From an uncultured Tenacibaculum sp. (lineage in GTDB: Bacteria > Bacteroidota > Bacteroidia > Flavobacteriales > Flavobacteriaceae): 64,000 bases of DNA. The stretch is from positions 682,001 through 746,000 of the forward strand of contig CANLMR010000001.1 of the NCBI GenBank assembly GCA_947492185.1, in the 5' to 3' direction. Shown one piece after another: positions 33,157-42,217 of this stretch. Every line of letters starts with the position of its first letter. Position 1 is the first letter of the stretch. Made by a program: the position numbers and the translations under genes. Below the pieces are notes generated by a model. The model saw nothing but the letters and a program-made list of their open reading frames with translations, was not told where the DNA came from and ran no database searches.

Positions 33157-34263
33157 TTAAATTCCGTCACTTTTGTTGAAAGAAACCATGTTTTGTATGG
33201 TTAGCATGAATCGATCTAATAAGAATCCAATAATTCCAATTACGAACATGGCAACAATAATTTTTGAGTTAGAATCGTTAGCTCCATTTTGGAATTCTTC
33301 CCATACAAATAGACCTAATCCAGGACTTTGTGCTAATAATTCAATTGCAATTAAAACCATCCAAGCAACTGATAATGTGATTCGCAAACCAGTAAAAATT
33401 AATGGTAATGACGATGGAAGTATTACTTTGAATACTTTTTGTAATGGTCCGAGTTTTAAAACTTTAGCTACATTAATAAAATCTTTGTCAACTGTAGATA
33501 CACCTACTGCAGTATTTACTAAAGTTGCCCACATGGCACATAATCCAACACTTATAAAAGAAATAATAAATGAATTGTCTGTGCTAGTTCCGATGAGTAA
33601 AGTTTTTACAATCATAAAAACTAATAAGTACCAAACTACAGGAGAAACTGGTTTAAAAATTTGAATAAACCAATTAAAAGCACTTCTTAATTTTTCACTT
33701 AAACCAATCACAATTCCAATAGGTACAGCTATAAATAAAGCCAGTAAAAATCCAGCAAATACAGTTTTTAAACTTGTAAGAACAATGTCTACGAAAGAAG
33801 GTCTTCCTGTATACACAATAGGATCTTTTCCTTGAGCTATTCTTGTAGCATTTAAAGAAGCCGTTTTACTTGCAAAGTCAGCTTTATCTTTTGTAATTAC
33901 ATAATGATCTTGAATTAAAGTTTGAAGAGAAGACCAAACTTGACTTGGAGATGGTAATGTGTTTGTTTGACAATCTGTAGCACCTGAAGCAAAACAAGCC
34001 TTAAGTTGATCCGCTGCTAATTGTCCTTGATCTGCTAATGTTTTTTCAATTCTAAAATTGATTTCTCTTTGACGTAATGCATCTGCACCGATATACCATA
34101 CTCCAATGAAACTTATAATTGAAATAAGAGGTATGATTGCTTTTTGAAAGATTGTTGCAAGTTCAAGTCTTGGGAGTTTAATTTTGAATTTAGAAATAGC
34201 ATTCTTAATTCCTTCAGCCCATTTTGCTTCTGCAGATTTATTTACTGTTACACTTTGTTTCAT
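33157..34263 (-). CDS. nrtB: Nitrate ABC transporter permease
   Basis: The 368-residue protein has an N-terminal TM helix (about 43-65) and a periplasmic insert of around 100 residues. A BPD_transp_1 domain with about five helices follows (170-360), with the EAA loop in VNVAKVLKLGPLQKVFKVIL. The branch is that of NrtB/TauC. The insert is longer than in most NrtB proteins, a feature shared with other bacteroidetal homologues as far as I recall. It sits between the substrate-binding protein and the ATPases in operon order. Confidence 0.85.
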   Translation of the reverse strand: MKQSVTVNKSAEAKWAEGIKNAISKFKIKLPRLELATIFQKAIIPLISIISFIGVWYIGADALRQREINFRIEKTLADQGQLAADQLKACFASGATDCQTNTLPSPSQVWSSLQTLIQDHYVITKDKADFASKTASLNATRIAQGKDPIVYTGRPSFVDIVLTSLKTVFAGFLLALFIAVPIGIVIGLSEKLRSAFNWFIQIFKPVSPVVWYLLVFMIVKTLLIGTSTDNSFIISFISVGLCAMWATLVNTAVGVSTVDKDFINVAKVLKLGPLQKVFKVILPSSLPLIFTGLRITLSVAWMVLIAIELLAQSPGLGLFVWEEFQNGANDSNSKIIVAMFVIGIIGFLLDRFMLTIQNMVSFNKSDGI

Positions 34264-34280
34264 GATTGTAGGTTTTAATT

Positions 34281-35669
34281 TTACTTATCCTTATTACCTA
34301 TTTTGAAGCTATTGATATACGTAATTGGATCTTTAGCATCATATTTTTTCCCATCTATAAAGTCGTTTGTAGATGGTTTGTATCCATCAGTTTTTGGAAT
34401 ATCAGCCGCAGGAATATGTCCTTCTTCAACTAATAGTGTAGCTGCTTTTTTCCAGATATCTGGTCTGTAAATTTTCTTGATAGTTTCTGAGTACCATTCT
34501 GTAGGTTTTTTCTCTGGAATTTGTCCCCAACGACGCATTTGAGTTAAGAACCAAATACCATCAGAGTAGAAAGGATATGTAGCGTTATATTTATAAAATA
34601 CATTAAAGTCTGGCATTTTTCTTTTGTCCCCTTTTTCGAATTCAAAGGTTCCTGTCATAGAGTTTGCTAAAACAGATTCAGGCGCACCTACATATTGTGG
34701 TTTAGATAAAATTTTAACCGCTTCTTTTCTGTTTCCTGGCTCATCTAACCATTTACCAGCTCTAATCAAAGCTTTTGTTACTGCAACTGCAGTATTTGGA
34801 TTTTCGTCAATGAACTTTTTAGTCATTACAAATACTTTTTCTGGGTTGTTTTTCCATATATCGTAGTTTGTAGTTACAGGAACTCCAATTCCTTTAAAAA
34901 CAGCTTGTTGATTCCAAGGTTCTCCTACGCAGTATCCGTAAATTGTACCTGATTCTAAGGTTGCTGGCATTTGTGGTGGAGGAGTAACTGATAATAATAC
35001 TTCAGCATCAATTTGTCCTTGTACATTATCTGCAGTATACATTCCTGGATGAATTCCAGCTGCAGCTAACCAATAACGAATTTCGTAGTTATGAGTTGAT
35101 ACAGGAAATACCATTCCCATTTTAAAAGCTTTACCAGATTTTTTATAATCTTCAATAACAGGTTTTAAAGCATCTGCTTTAATCGGGTGAATTGGATTCC
35201 CGTCTTCTCCTGCTGGAATATTCGGTTTCATTTTAGACCAAACATCGTTTGATACCGTAATTCCATTTCCGTTAAGGTCCATAGAAAAAGCAGTAACTAA
35301 TTCAGCTTGTCTACCAAACCCAGCTCCAGCTGCAATTGGTTGTCCTGCTAACATGTGAGATCCATCTAATTGTCCATCAATTACTCTATCTAAAACATTT
35401 TTCCAGTTCGATTGAGCTTCAACAGAAACAAATAAACCTTCATCTTCAAAGAATCCTTTTTCCTTAGCGATAGCCAAAGGAGCCATATCTGTTAATTTTA
35501 TAAAACCAAATGTTAATTGAGGTTTTTCAATATCTAAAGTCTTTGTTTTAGAGACTTCTTTCTTCTCTTCAACTTTTGCTTCTGCTTCTTTGTTTTCTTT
35601 TCCTCCACATGAGATAAGAAAAACAGTAGCAAATAATATCAAAATAGATTTTTCTAGTAAAGATTTCAT
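34281..35669 (-). CDS. nrtA: Nitrate/nitrite ABC transporter substrate-binding lipoprotein
   Basis: The 462-residue protein has a lipoprotein signal, [13 protein letters not shown], and then an acidic-lysine linker and an NrtA-like binding fold: [20 protein letters not shown], a segment with [49 protein letters not shown] and [12 protein letters not shown]. These match cyanobacterial NrtA/CmpA. I prefer the ATG at 35669, which leaves the palindrome at 35692-35707 about 22 bases upstream, similar to the other three sites. ATGs at 35678 and 35717 would extend the protein. It heads the nrt operon. Confidence 0.9.
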   Translation of the reverse strand: MKSLLEKSILILFATVFLISCGGKENKEAEAKVEEKKEVSKTKTLDIEKPQLTFGFIKLTDMAPLAIAKEKGFFEDEGLFVSVEAQSNWKNVLDRVIDGQLDGSHMLAGQPIAAGAGFGRQAELVTAFSMDLNGNGITVSNDVWSKMKPNIPAGEDGNPIHPIKADALKPVIEDYKKSGKAFKMGMVFPVSTHNYEIRYWLAAAGIHPGMYTADNVQGQIDAEVLLSVTPPPQMPATLESGTIYGYCVGEPWNQQAVFKGIGVPVTTNYDIWKNNPEKVFVMTKKFIDENPNTAVAVTKALIRAGKWLDEPGNRKEAVKILSKPQYVGAPESVLANSMTGTFEFEKGDKRKMPDFNVFYKYNATYPFYSDGIWFLTQMRRWGQIPEKKPTEWYSETIKKIYRPDIWKKAATLLVEEGHIPAADIPKTDGYKPSTNDFIDGKKYDAKDPITYINSFKIGNKDK

Positions 35670-35691
35670 TTTTTTCATCTTAAAGCTTTTA

Positions 35692-35707
35692 TACGTATTA
35701 GTACTTA
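35692..35707 (-). promoter_or_regulatory. Crp/Fnr-type palindrome upstream of nrtA
   Basis: TACGTA-TTAG-TACTTA is one of the four copies of the island motif. It lies 22 bases before the preferred nrtA start. It supports that start over the ATG at 35717, which would place the palindrome inside the gene. Two further TAAGTA half-sites lie at 35723 and 35734. Confidence 0.6.
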
Positions 35708-35782
35708 GTTTTGACAAATATATAAGTAGTATGTAAGTATAGGTATGCTATAAAACAGGGAAGAACATCTTTTTACGACATA

Positions 35783-35810
35783 AAAAAAACTGCGAAAAGG
35801 CAGTTTTTGA
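35783..35810 (-). terminator. Terminator after the crp-like gene
   Basis: AAAACTGC (35786-35793) pairs with GCAGTTTT (35800-35807) around the loop GAAAAG; the A-run on the plus strand gives a T-run on the minus transcript. It separates the regulator from the nrt operon. Confidence 0.8.
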
Positions 35811-35837
35811 GGTAATGATAAAACATGGTGTGTTTTT

Positions 35838-36563
35838 TTAACTATCTAGAAAGAAATTATGCTGACTTATTTCAGCTTTCAAAGCATCAACATCAAAAAT
35901 ACTTATATGTCTAGCTCGTGTGTTTATAAGACCTTCCTTTTTTAGGCTAGAAAATGTTCTAATAACTTGTTCTTCTGTGGTTCCTGCGTAATCTGCATAT
36001 TCTTTTCGAGAAAGAGTTAAATTTAGGAATCCATCTGTAGTTCCAAATTTTCTATTGATATATAATAAGGTATCAATTACACGTTCACGAACTGTCATCT
36101 GAGAAATAGTCTTTACTTTATTTTCACTTCTATTCAATTCATTGGCGTAAAATAGCATCATGTCATATGACAGTTTAGCGTTATTCAACAAAGCTTCTTG
36201 TAAATGTTCTTTTGTAAAGGAACATAATAACGTATCCTCTAAGGCAATTGCTCCAATAGGATAGTATTCTTCGGTTCCAAATCCTCTATGACCAATAATT
36301 TCTCCTTCCTTAGCGAAACGCACAATTTGTTCTCTTCCGTTGATTCCGGTTCTAAAAACTTTAGCTTTCCCTTCCATAATAATGAAAAGGCCATTTACAA
36401 GTGCACCTTCCATAATAAATTGTTGTCCCTTTTTACATTTTAAAATCTTTTTGTTTTCAATCAATTTTAAATGATTTCCTTTAATTAGATTGCTGTTGAT
36501 AATACAATTAATATTATTACAATCTAAACAAGAACTATTATGGTTTTTTAGGTTTTTATGCAA
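35838..36563 (-). CDS. Crp/Fnr-family transcription regulator with N-terminal cysteine cluster
   Basis: The protein has a cyclic-nucleotide-like sensor domain (GQQFIMEGALVNGLFIIMEG, GEIIGHRGFG), a dimer helix and a winged HTH (RVIDTLLYINRKFG, then LSRKEYADYAGTTEEQVIRT). The recognition helix TEEQVIR keeps the glutamate and arginine used by Fnr/Crp. The N-terminus has SCLDCNNINC, a C-x2-C-x4-C cluster resembling Fnr, so redox or iron-sulfur sensing is possible. An ATG at 36629 would add 22 residues, but it would run through a palindrome at 36592-36607; I chose a TTG at 36563. It probably controls the nitrate island and itself. Confidence 0.8.
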   Translation of the reverse strand: MHKNLKNHNSSCLDCNNINCIINSNLIKGNHLKLIENKKILKCKKGQQFIMEGALVNGLFIIMEGKAKVFRTGINGREQIVRFAKEGEIIGHRGFGTEEYYPIGAIALEDTLLCSFTKEHLQEALLNNAKLSYDMMLFYANELNRSENKVKTISQMTVRERVIDTLLYINRKFGTTDGFLNLTLSRKEYADYAGTTEEQVIRTFSSLKKEGLINTRARHISIFDVDALKAEISQHNFFLDS

Positions 36564-36591
36564 AAGAATGACTTTTAAGAAAGTTAAAAAG

Positions 36592-36607
36592 TACGTAATT
36601 ATACTTG
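36592..36607 (-). promoter_or_regulatory. Crp/Fnr-type palindrome at the crp-like gene
   Basis: TACGTA-ATTA-TACTTG matches the island motif. On the coding strand its end runs into TACTTTTT, a one-mismatch -7 box, 28 bases before the TTG at 36563. This suggests autoregulation and favours the short start. Confidence 0.5.
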
Positions 36608-36768
36608 TTAAATAAACTTTAAGGTACACTTTTCAGGAATCAATAATATATCATAATTGAATTTTTGATATGCCATTTTATAACTATGATTTTTAACATA
36701 TTATCATGAAGTTAAATTAGTTTCGTTTTTATTAAACCGTTATATTTATCAGGATATAACGCAATACT

Positions 36769-37947
36769 ATGATTTCTATTGATGAAGCTATTTCGATAGT
36801 GAAAAATAACAGTAAGACTTTGCAAGAGTTTAAAACAATTAAAGTAGAAAAAGCTTTTGGTTATCTGTTAGCAGAAGATATTGTCTCACCAATTGATATG
36901 CCGCCATTCAGACAATCTGCAATGGATGGGTATGCAATTTGTAGTGGAGCGTTTTCTTCCTATACAATTATTGGAGAAGTAAAGACTGGTGATTCAGTAA
37001 ATCCTAATTTAAAGCCAGGTGAAGCTGTAAGAATTTTCACTGGTGCTGCAGTTCCTGATACTGCTGATGTTATTTTGATTCAAGAAAAGGTTACTGTTAA
37101 GGATAACGAATTGTACACAGAAGAAGAATTTAAAATAGCACAGAATATCCGTCCAAAAGGAGAGCAAGTTCAAAAGGGAGAAGTAGCTTTACAAAAAGGA
37201 TCTAAAATTGTTCCAGCAACAGTTGGTTATTTATATTCTTTAGGAATAGATGAAGTTTCAGTTACTAAGAAACCGAGCATTGCGATTGTTAGTACGGGAA
37301 ATGAGTTAATAAAAGCTGGAGAAGAGTTGAAACATGGACAGGTTTATGAGAGCAATTCTGCAATGTTAACTAGTGCTTTGTATAGTTTGAAGTTTTATGA
37401 TACTGAGGTGTATAAAATCGAAGATAATTTCGAGGCTACTTTAAGTACTTTACAAACTGTTTTAGAGAACCATGATTTGGTTTTAATTACGGGAGGGATT
37501 TCAGTTGGAGAATATGATTTTGTTGGTAGAGCTTTAAAAGAACTCGAGGTTAATGAGTTATTTTATAAAGTAAAGCAAAAGCCGGGAAAACCTTTGTTTT
37601 ATGGTAAAAAAGAAGAAACCCAAATTTTTGCGCTTCCTGGAAATCCAGCTGCATCATTAAGTTGTTTCTATATATACGTTTACATAGTTCTTCAAAAAAT
37701 GATGGGTAAAAGTACTCTCGAACTACCAAGAATCGAATCAAATGCATTGAATTCATTTATTAAAAAAGGAGATCGCCCTCAGTTTTTAAAAGCCATTTAT
37801 AATGATGGAAAAGTAGAACTATTAGAAGGTCAAAATTCTTCTATGTTGCAAACTTTTGCTGTGAGTAATGCCTTGGTTTTTGCGCCAGGAGAAATTTCAG
37901 AGATTGCTATAAATGATAAGGTAGAAACAATTTTATTACCGGTTTAA
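36769..37947 (+). CDS. moeA: Molybdopterin molybdenumtransferase
   Basis: The 392-residue MoeA inserts molybdate into adenylylated molybdopterin. Hallmarks are DIVSPIDMPPFRQSAMDGYA, VRIFTGAAVPDTADVILIQE, PSIAIVSTGNEL, LVLITGGISVGEYDFVGRA and FALPGNPAAS near the end of the MoCF domain. It is complete and cytoplasmic. It starts the eight-gene plus-strand molybdenum-cofactor operon that runs without gaps to moaA, serving the nitrate reductase convergent to it. No Crp-like palindrome lies directly before it; the one at the crp-like gene is about 160 bases upstream. Confidence 0.95.
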   Translation: MISIDEAISIVKNNSKTLQEFKTIKVEKAFGYLLAEDIVSPIDMPPFRQSAMDGYAICSGAFSSYTIIGEVKTGDSVNPNLKPGEAVRIFTGAAVPDTADVILIQEKVTVKDNELYTEEEFKIAQNIRPKGEQVQKGEVALQKGSKIVPATVGYLYSLGIDEVSVTKKPSIAIVSTGNELIKAGEELKHGQVYESNSAMLTSALYSLKFYDTEVYKIEDNFEATLSTLQTVLENHDLVLITGGISVGEYDFVGRALKELEVNELFYKVKQKPGKPLFYGKKEETQIFALPGNPAASLSCFYIYVYIVLQKMMGKSTLELPRIESNALNSFIKKGDRPQFLKAIYNDGKVELLEGQNSSMLQTFAVSNALVFAPGEISEIAINDKVETILLPV

Positions 37948-37948
37948 T

Positions 37949-38287
37949 ATGAGTTATAAGATTAAAAGTAGAATTTGGATAGAATCCAATCAAAATGTTT
38001 TTCTAGGTGAAGGACGAATTGAATTGTTAAAGGCAATTCAGAAAACGGGATCTTTATCTAAAGCCGCTAAATCATTAAACTTATCTTACAAAAAAGCATG
38101 GCATCTTTTAGATGCAGTAAATAAATCAGCTAAAAAGCCAGTAACCGTAAATGCCATTGGTGGAGCTAATGGGGGAGGAACGCAGTTGACAGATTATGGC
38201 AAATCTTTAATTGTTGTTTTTGAAGATATAAATAAAAGTTGTTGGGATTTTTTAGATAATCAATTAAAAAAGATAGAAGGAGTATAA
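37949..38287 (+). CDS. ModE-like winged-helix regulator (DNA-binding domain only)
   Basis: The 112-residue protein is a LysR/ModE-type winged HTH: GEGRIELLKAIQKTGSLSKA, AKSLNLSYKKAWHLLDAVN, then GGANGGGTQLTDYGKSLI. This matches the N-terminal domain of ModE but lacks the two TOBE/Mop molybdate-binding domains. It may therefore regulate molybdenum genes through a partner or bind molybdate differently. It starts one base after moeA ends and shares base 38287 with the next gene. Confidence 0.8.
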   Translation: MSYKIKSRIWIESNQNVFLGEGRIELLKAIQKTGSLSKAAKSLNLSYKKAWHLLDAVNKSAKKPVTVNAIGGANGGGTQLTDYGKSLIVVFEDINKSCWDFLDNQLKKIEGV

Positions 38288-39027
38288 TGTTATCCATTGA
38301 TTACATATATGTTTTTTTATTAGTATTACCAGTAATAGCCTTTCTTTATTCAAGTGTAGGTCATGGTGGGGCAAGTGGTTATCTAGCATTGATGGCATTA
38401 TTCTCATTTCCTCCTGAAACAATGAAGCCAACAGCATTATTGCTTAATTTATTCGTAGCAGGTATTTCGTTTTACTATTATTTTAAAGAAGGTTTTTTTA
38501 ATAAAAAACTCTTTTTATCCTGTGCGATTTCTTCAATTCCTTTAGCCTTTTTAGGCGGAACACTAGAAATAAATGCTTCATTATATAAGAAAATTTTGGC
38601 AGTCTTATTAGTCTTTGCAATTCTTAAAATGTTAAATGTTTTTGGAAAAGAGAAAGATCAGATTAAAGAGTTGAAAATTTGGCAAGGAATAGTTATCGGT
38701 GGTGTTATAGGTTTCTTTTCGGGTTTAATAGGAATAGGTGGAGGAATTATTTTAACTCCAATTATTTTGTTGATGAATTGGGGTAGAATGAAGGAAGCCG
38801 CTGCAGTATCTGCTTTATTTATTTGGGTAAATTCTGCGTCCGGATTATTAGGTCAATTAAGTAGTGGAGTAGTGTTGGAAAAAGAGTCTTTTTTATTAGT
38901 TTTTATAGCATTAATTGGAGGAGCGTTAGGTGGATATTATGGAAGTACAAAGCTAAACAATTCAATATTAAGATATGTGTTGGCTTTTGTTTTGTTTATA
39001 GCTTGTGTAAAATTAGTTTTAACCTAA
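38287..39027 (+). CDS. TauE/SafE-family membrane permease
   Basis: The 246-residue protein has about eight TM helices and the two repeats typical of TauE/SafE (DUF81): AFLYSSVGHGGASGYLALMA and GFFSGLIGIGGGIILTPIIL, with the FPPETMKPTALLLN loop. The family exports sulfite, sulfonates or related anions. Its place inside the Moco operon, overlapping the ModE-like gene by one base, suggests transport linked to molybdopterin sulfur or an oxyanion such as molybdate or nitrite; the substrate is unknown. Confidence 0.8.
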   Translation: MLSIDYIYVFLLVLPVIAFLYSSVGHGGASGYLALMALFSFPPETMKPTALLLNLFVAGISFYYYFKEGFFNKKLFLSCAISSIPLAFLGGTLEINASLYKKILAVLLVFAILKMLNVFGKEKDQIKELKIWQGIVIGGVIGFFSGLIGIGGGIILTPIILLMNWGRMKEAAAVSALFIWVNSASGLLGQLSSGVVLEKESFLLVFIALIGGALGGYYGSTKLNNSILRYVLAFVLFIACVKLVLT

Positions 39028-39612
39028 ATGATAGCTCAAAAAAACATAACAGGAATTATTCTAGCGGGAGGTAAAAGTTCTCGAATGGGAAGCGACAAAG
39101 GATTAATGCATTATGAAGCTAAGTCTTTTATTCAATATAGTATTGAAGCGCTAAAACCAATAGTTTCAACAATTATTATTGTTTCGAATAATAATGAGTA
39201 TGATCAATTTGGTTATTCAAGAATAAAAGATACAGTGGAAGACTTTGGTCCTGTAGCTGGAATTTATTCTGGATTAGAAAGTTCTCTTACAGCGCACAAT
39301 TTAATTTTAAGTTGTGATATTCCGCTTATAAGTACAGAGATTTTGGAAAGATTAGTGCAGAATTCTAAACTAGAAGAAGAAGTGGTTCTTCTGAAAAGTC
39401 AAGGAAGACTAATGCCACTCATAGCGTTATATAATAAAGATTGTCGCAAAAAATTTAAAAGAGCAATTGAACAGAAAGAACATAAGTTGATGAATGTGCT
39501 GTCAGAATGTTCGATTAAAATTATTGAACTTCAAGATGAAGATTCAATATATACAACAAATGTAAATACAAGACATCAGTTAAAAGAGATAGAAAATGGA
39601 AGTTACTGTTAA
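39028..39612 (+). CDS. mobA: Molybdenum cofactor guanylyltransferase
   Basis: The 194-residue MobA-type nucleotidyltransferase has the N-terminal GTP loop GIILAGGKSSRMGSDKGLM, then the DFGPVAGIYSGLES element and LILSCDIPLIS. It transfers GMP from GTP to Mo-molybdopterin to form the bis-MGD needed by DMSO-reductase-family enzymes such as the nitrate reductase nearby. It starts directly after the permease gene and overlaps moaD by 17 bases. Confidence 0.92.
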   Translation: MIAQKNITGIILAGGKSSRMGSDKGLMHYEAKSFIQYSIEALKPIVSTIIIVSNNNEYDQFGYSRIKDTVEDFGPVAGIYSGLESSLTAHNLILSCDIPLISTEILERLVQNSKLEEEVVLLKSQGRLMPLIALYNKDCRKKFKRAIEQKEHKLMNVLSECSIKIIELQDEDSIYTTNVNTRHQLKEIENGSYC

Positions 39613-39829
39613 ATATTTTGGGCAAATAGCTGAGATAACACAAAAAAAGGAAGAAACTTTTTCATATTCGGATGGATTGATTTCTGAATTTGTAGAGGAA
39701 GTTTATGAGAAATATCCAGGTTTGAGATCAATAAATTTTAAAATAGCCCAAGCACAACAACTGATTTCAACAGAAGAAAAAATAACAGGTGAAGAATTAG
39801 CCTTGTTACCACCATTTGCCGGAGGTTAA
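39596..39829 (+). CDS. moaD: Molybdopterin synthase small subunit
   Basis: The 77-residue ubiquitin-like protein ends in FAGG, the C-terminal di-glycine that is thiocarboxylated to carry sulfur. The start MEVTVKYFGQIAEIT and the LALLPPFAGG end are typical MoaD features. The start overlaps mobA by 17 bases. The sulfurtransferase/adenylyltransferase MoeB is not in the window. Confidence 0.92.
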   Translation: MEVTVKYFGQIAEITQKKEETFSYSDGLISEFVEEVYEKYPGLRSINFKIAQAQQLISTEEKITGEELALLPPFAGG

Positions 39830-39849
39830 TAGATTAAAGAAAATTAAAA

Positions 39850-40293
39850 ATGAAGGATATAAAACCTAAAAACGTATTTGTAGAAGGAGCGATTTCTTCT
39901 CAGTTTATCGCAGATTCAATCCAAAAGCATCAAAGTAAAACCAGCATTGGAGCTCATAACATTTTTCTAGGACAGGTAAGAGCTGATGAAATTGATGGGA
40001 AAACAGTAACTGGAATAGATTATTCTGCTTATGAAGAGATGGCAAATGCTAAATTTCATGAAATTAGAGAAGCTACTTTCGCTAAGTTTAATCTTACGTG
40101 CATGCATATTTATCATAGTAAAGGATTGGTGAAAACTGGTGAAATTTGCTTATTTGTTTTTGTGTCGAGCCCAAGGAGAAGAGTGGTTTTTGAAGCTTTA
40201 GAATTTGTAGTAGAAGCGATAAAGGTAGATGTGCCAATTTTTGGACAAGAAATATTTGAAGATCAAACTCATCAATGGAAAGTAAACTCATAG
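39850..40293 (+). CDS. moaE: Molybdopterin synthase catalytic subunit
   Basis: The 147-residue MoaE shows GAHNIFLGQVRADEIDGKTV, IDYSAYEEMANAKFHEIREA, HSKGLVKTGEICLFVFVSS and SPRRRVVFEALEFVVEAIK, which together contain the lysine and arginine residues of the active site. With MoaD it converts precursor Z to molybdopterin. It is 20 bases from moaD and 4 from the moaCB gene. Confidence 0.95.
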   Translation: MKDIKPKNVFVEGAISSQFIADSIQKHQSKTSIGAHNIFLGQVRADEIDGKTVTGIDYSAYEEMANAKFHEIREATFAKFNLTCMHIYHSKGLVKTGEICLFVFVSSPRRRVVFEALEFVVEAIKVDVPIFGQEIFEDQTHQWKVNS

Positions 40294-40297
40294 CAAA

Positions 40298-41209
40298 ATG
40301 GTAGATATTACACATAAAATAAGTACACTCAGAGTTGCTTCTGCACAAGCAATTGTTAAGGTTAGTAAGCAAGAAACTATCGATGCGCTTGAGAACAATA
40401 CAGTGCCTAAAGGAAATGTATTCGAGATAGCAAAAGCAGCAGGACTTTTGGCGGTAAAAAACACGTTTAACGTTATTCCAGATTGTCATCCATTACCAGT
40501 AGAATTCACAGGTGTGAGTTATGCTATTGATGGTTTGTCAGTTAAAATAGAAATGACGGTTAAAACAATTTATAAAACAGGTGTTGAGGTAGAAGCTATG
40601 CATGGTGCGAGTGTAATAGCGTTAACAATGTATGATATGTTAAAACCTATTGATAAGAAAGTTGAAATAGGAACAATTAAACTACTAGAAAAGAGCGGAG
40701 GAAAGAGTAGTTATAGGAAAAAACATAGATCTCAATTAACTGCAAGTGTCATTGTTTGTTCTGATTCAATTTCTGAAGGTAAAAAAGAAGATAAAGCAGG
40801 AAAAGCCATTATTAAAAAGCTTGAAGAAAGTGACGTTAGTATTGCTAATTATGACATCATTCCAGATGAAATTAAAGCAATTAGAGAGAAAGCTGTGAAA
40901 TATGCTTCAGAAAATAACTTGGTGATTTTTACTGGTGGAACGGGATTGTCATACCGAGATGTAACACCAGAAGCTTTAATTCCAATTTTAGAGCGAAGAA
41001 TTCCTGGTGTAGAAGAAGCAATTCGCGATTACGGACAAGAACGAATGCCATATGCAATGCTTTCAAGAAGTGTAGCAGGAACCATTGGAGATGCTTTGTT
41101 GTTAGCTTTACCAGGTTCTACAAATGGTGCTAAGGAATCAATGGATGCGGTTTTTCCATATCTATTACATGTTTTTAAAATTTTAAAAGGAGGTAATCAC
41201 GATTCATGA
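40298..41209 (+). CDS. moaCB: Bifunctional MoaC-MoaB fusion
   Basis: The 303-residue protein joins MoaC (residues 1 to about 148; PDCHPLPVEFTGVSY, EVEAMHGASVIALTMYDMLK) with a MoaB/MogA-type domain (about 150-303; SVIVCSDSISEGKKEDKAG, IFTGGTGLSYRDVTPEALIP, SRSVAGTIGDALLLALPGST). MoaC forms cyclic pyranopterin monophosphate together with MoaA; MoaB adenylylates molybdopterin. The same fusion occurs in other Bacteroidetes. Its stop overlaps the moaA start by four bases. Confidence 0.95.
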   Translation: MVDITHKISTLRVASAQAIVKVSKQETIDALENNTVPKGNVFEIAKAAGLLAVKNTFNVIPDCHPLPVEFTGVSYAIDGLSVKIEMTVKTIYKTGVEVEAMHGASVIALTMYDMLKPIDKKVEIGTIKLLEKSGGKSSYRKKHRSQLTASVIVCSDSISEGKKEDKAGKAIIKKLEESDVSIANYDIIPDEIKAIREKAVKYASENNLVIFTGGTGLSYRDVTPEALIPILERRIPGVEEAIRDYGQERMPYAMLSRSVAGTIGDALLLALPGSTNGAKESMDAVFPYLLHVFKILKGGNHDS

Positions 41210-42213
41210 TAGAGCATAAAAACATACTAGAAGATGATTTTGGTAGAAACCACACGTATTTACGCATTTCTTTAACCGAAAAATGCAATTTGCGTTGTAC
41301 GTATTGTATGCCCATAAATGGTGTTCCCTTAACGCCAAAGAGTAATTTAATGACTTCAACAGAGGTATTTGAAATTGCTAAAATATTTGCTGATTCTGGT
41401 GTGAATAAAATTCGACTTACAGGAGGAGAACCTTTGTTGAGAAAAGACTTTCCTGAGATTGTTAAGAATCTTTCGAAACTAAATGTTAAGATTGCTCTAA
41501 CGAGTAATGCTGTTCTAATTGATCGATATATTGGCGATTTAAAGCGATACGGAATTAACGATATTAATATTAGCTTAGATACATTAGCAACTGATAAGTT
41601 TCTTCATATTGCAAAAAGAGATCAGTTTAAAAAAGTATACGATAACCTAATTCTTTTGGTGAAAGAAGGATTTAAAGTCAAAGTTAATGTCGTGCTTATA
41701 AAAGGATTTAATGAGAATGAAATTGTTGATTTTATCAAGTTGACGAAAGATTTACCAATTTCTATTCGTTTTATAGAATTTATGCCATTTGATGGAAATA
41801 AATGGGAAAAAGATAAGATGGTTTCTTACCAAGAAGTAATGGAGTTTGTAGAACAAGGCTTTGATAAAAATGCAATAGAACGAATTGAAGACGCAAAAAA
41901 TGATACTGCAAAAAACTACAAAATAAAAGGGTTTAAAGGAACTTTTGGTGTTATAAGTTCGGTTACTAATCCTTTTTGTGATTCATGTAATCGAATTCGT
42001 TTAACTGCAGATGGAAAATTAAAAAACTGTTTATTCTCAAGTACCGAAACTGACCTATTAACTCAATTCCGAGAAGGAAAATCTATAACACCCATTATTC
42101 AAAAAGTAATACGGCAAAAGCATAAAATGAGAGGAGGAATGGATTCTCTTGAGAAACTGGAAAATCCAGATCTACATCAACAAAATAGAAGTATGATAAC
42201 CATTGGTGGTTAA
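41206..42213 (+). CDS. moaA: GTP 3',8-cyclase (radical SAM)
   Basis: The 335-residue radical SAM enzyme has the N-terminal cluster motif CNLRCTYC (C27, C31, C34). A second C-terminal cluster lies in NPFCDSCNRIRLTADGKLKN followed by C, and the chain ends GG, needed for activity. It converts GTP to 3',8-cyclo-GTP, the first step of Moco synthesis. It is the last gene of the operon and is convergent with the rubredoxin-tailed gene five bases away. Confidence 0.95.
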   Translation: MIEHKNILEDDFGRNHTYLRISLTEKCNLRCTYCMPINGVPLTPKSNLMTSTEVFEIAKIFADSGVNKIRLTGGEPLLRKDFPEIVKNLSKLNVKIALTSNAVLIDRYIGDLKRYGINDINISLDTLATDKFLHIAKRDQFKKVYDNLILLVKEGFKVKVNVVLIKGFNENEIVDFIKLTKDLPISIRFIEFMPFDGNKWEKDKMVSYQEVMEFVEQGFDKNAIERIEDAKNDTAKNYKIKGFKGTFGVISSVTNPFCDSCNRIRLTADGKLKNCLFSSTETDLLTQFREGKSITPIIQKVIRQKHKMRGGMDSLEKLENPDLHQQNRSMITIGG

Positions 42214-42217
42214 AAGT

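Noticed and set aside
35723-35749. Extra TAAGTA elements upstream of nrtA
   Set aside because: Only half-sites; the second halves do not match TACTTR.
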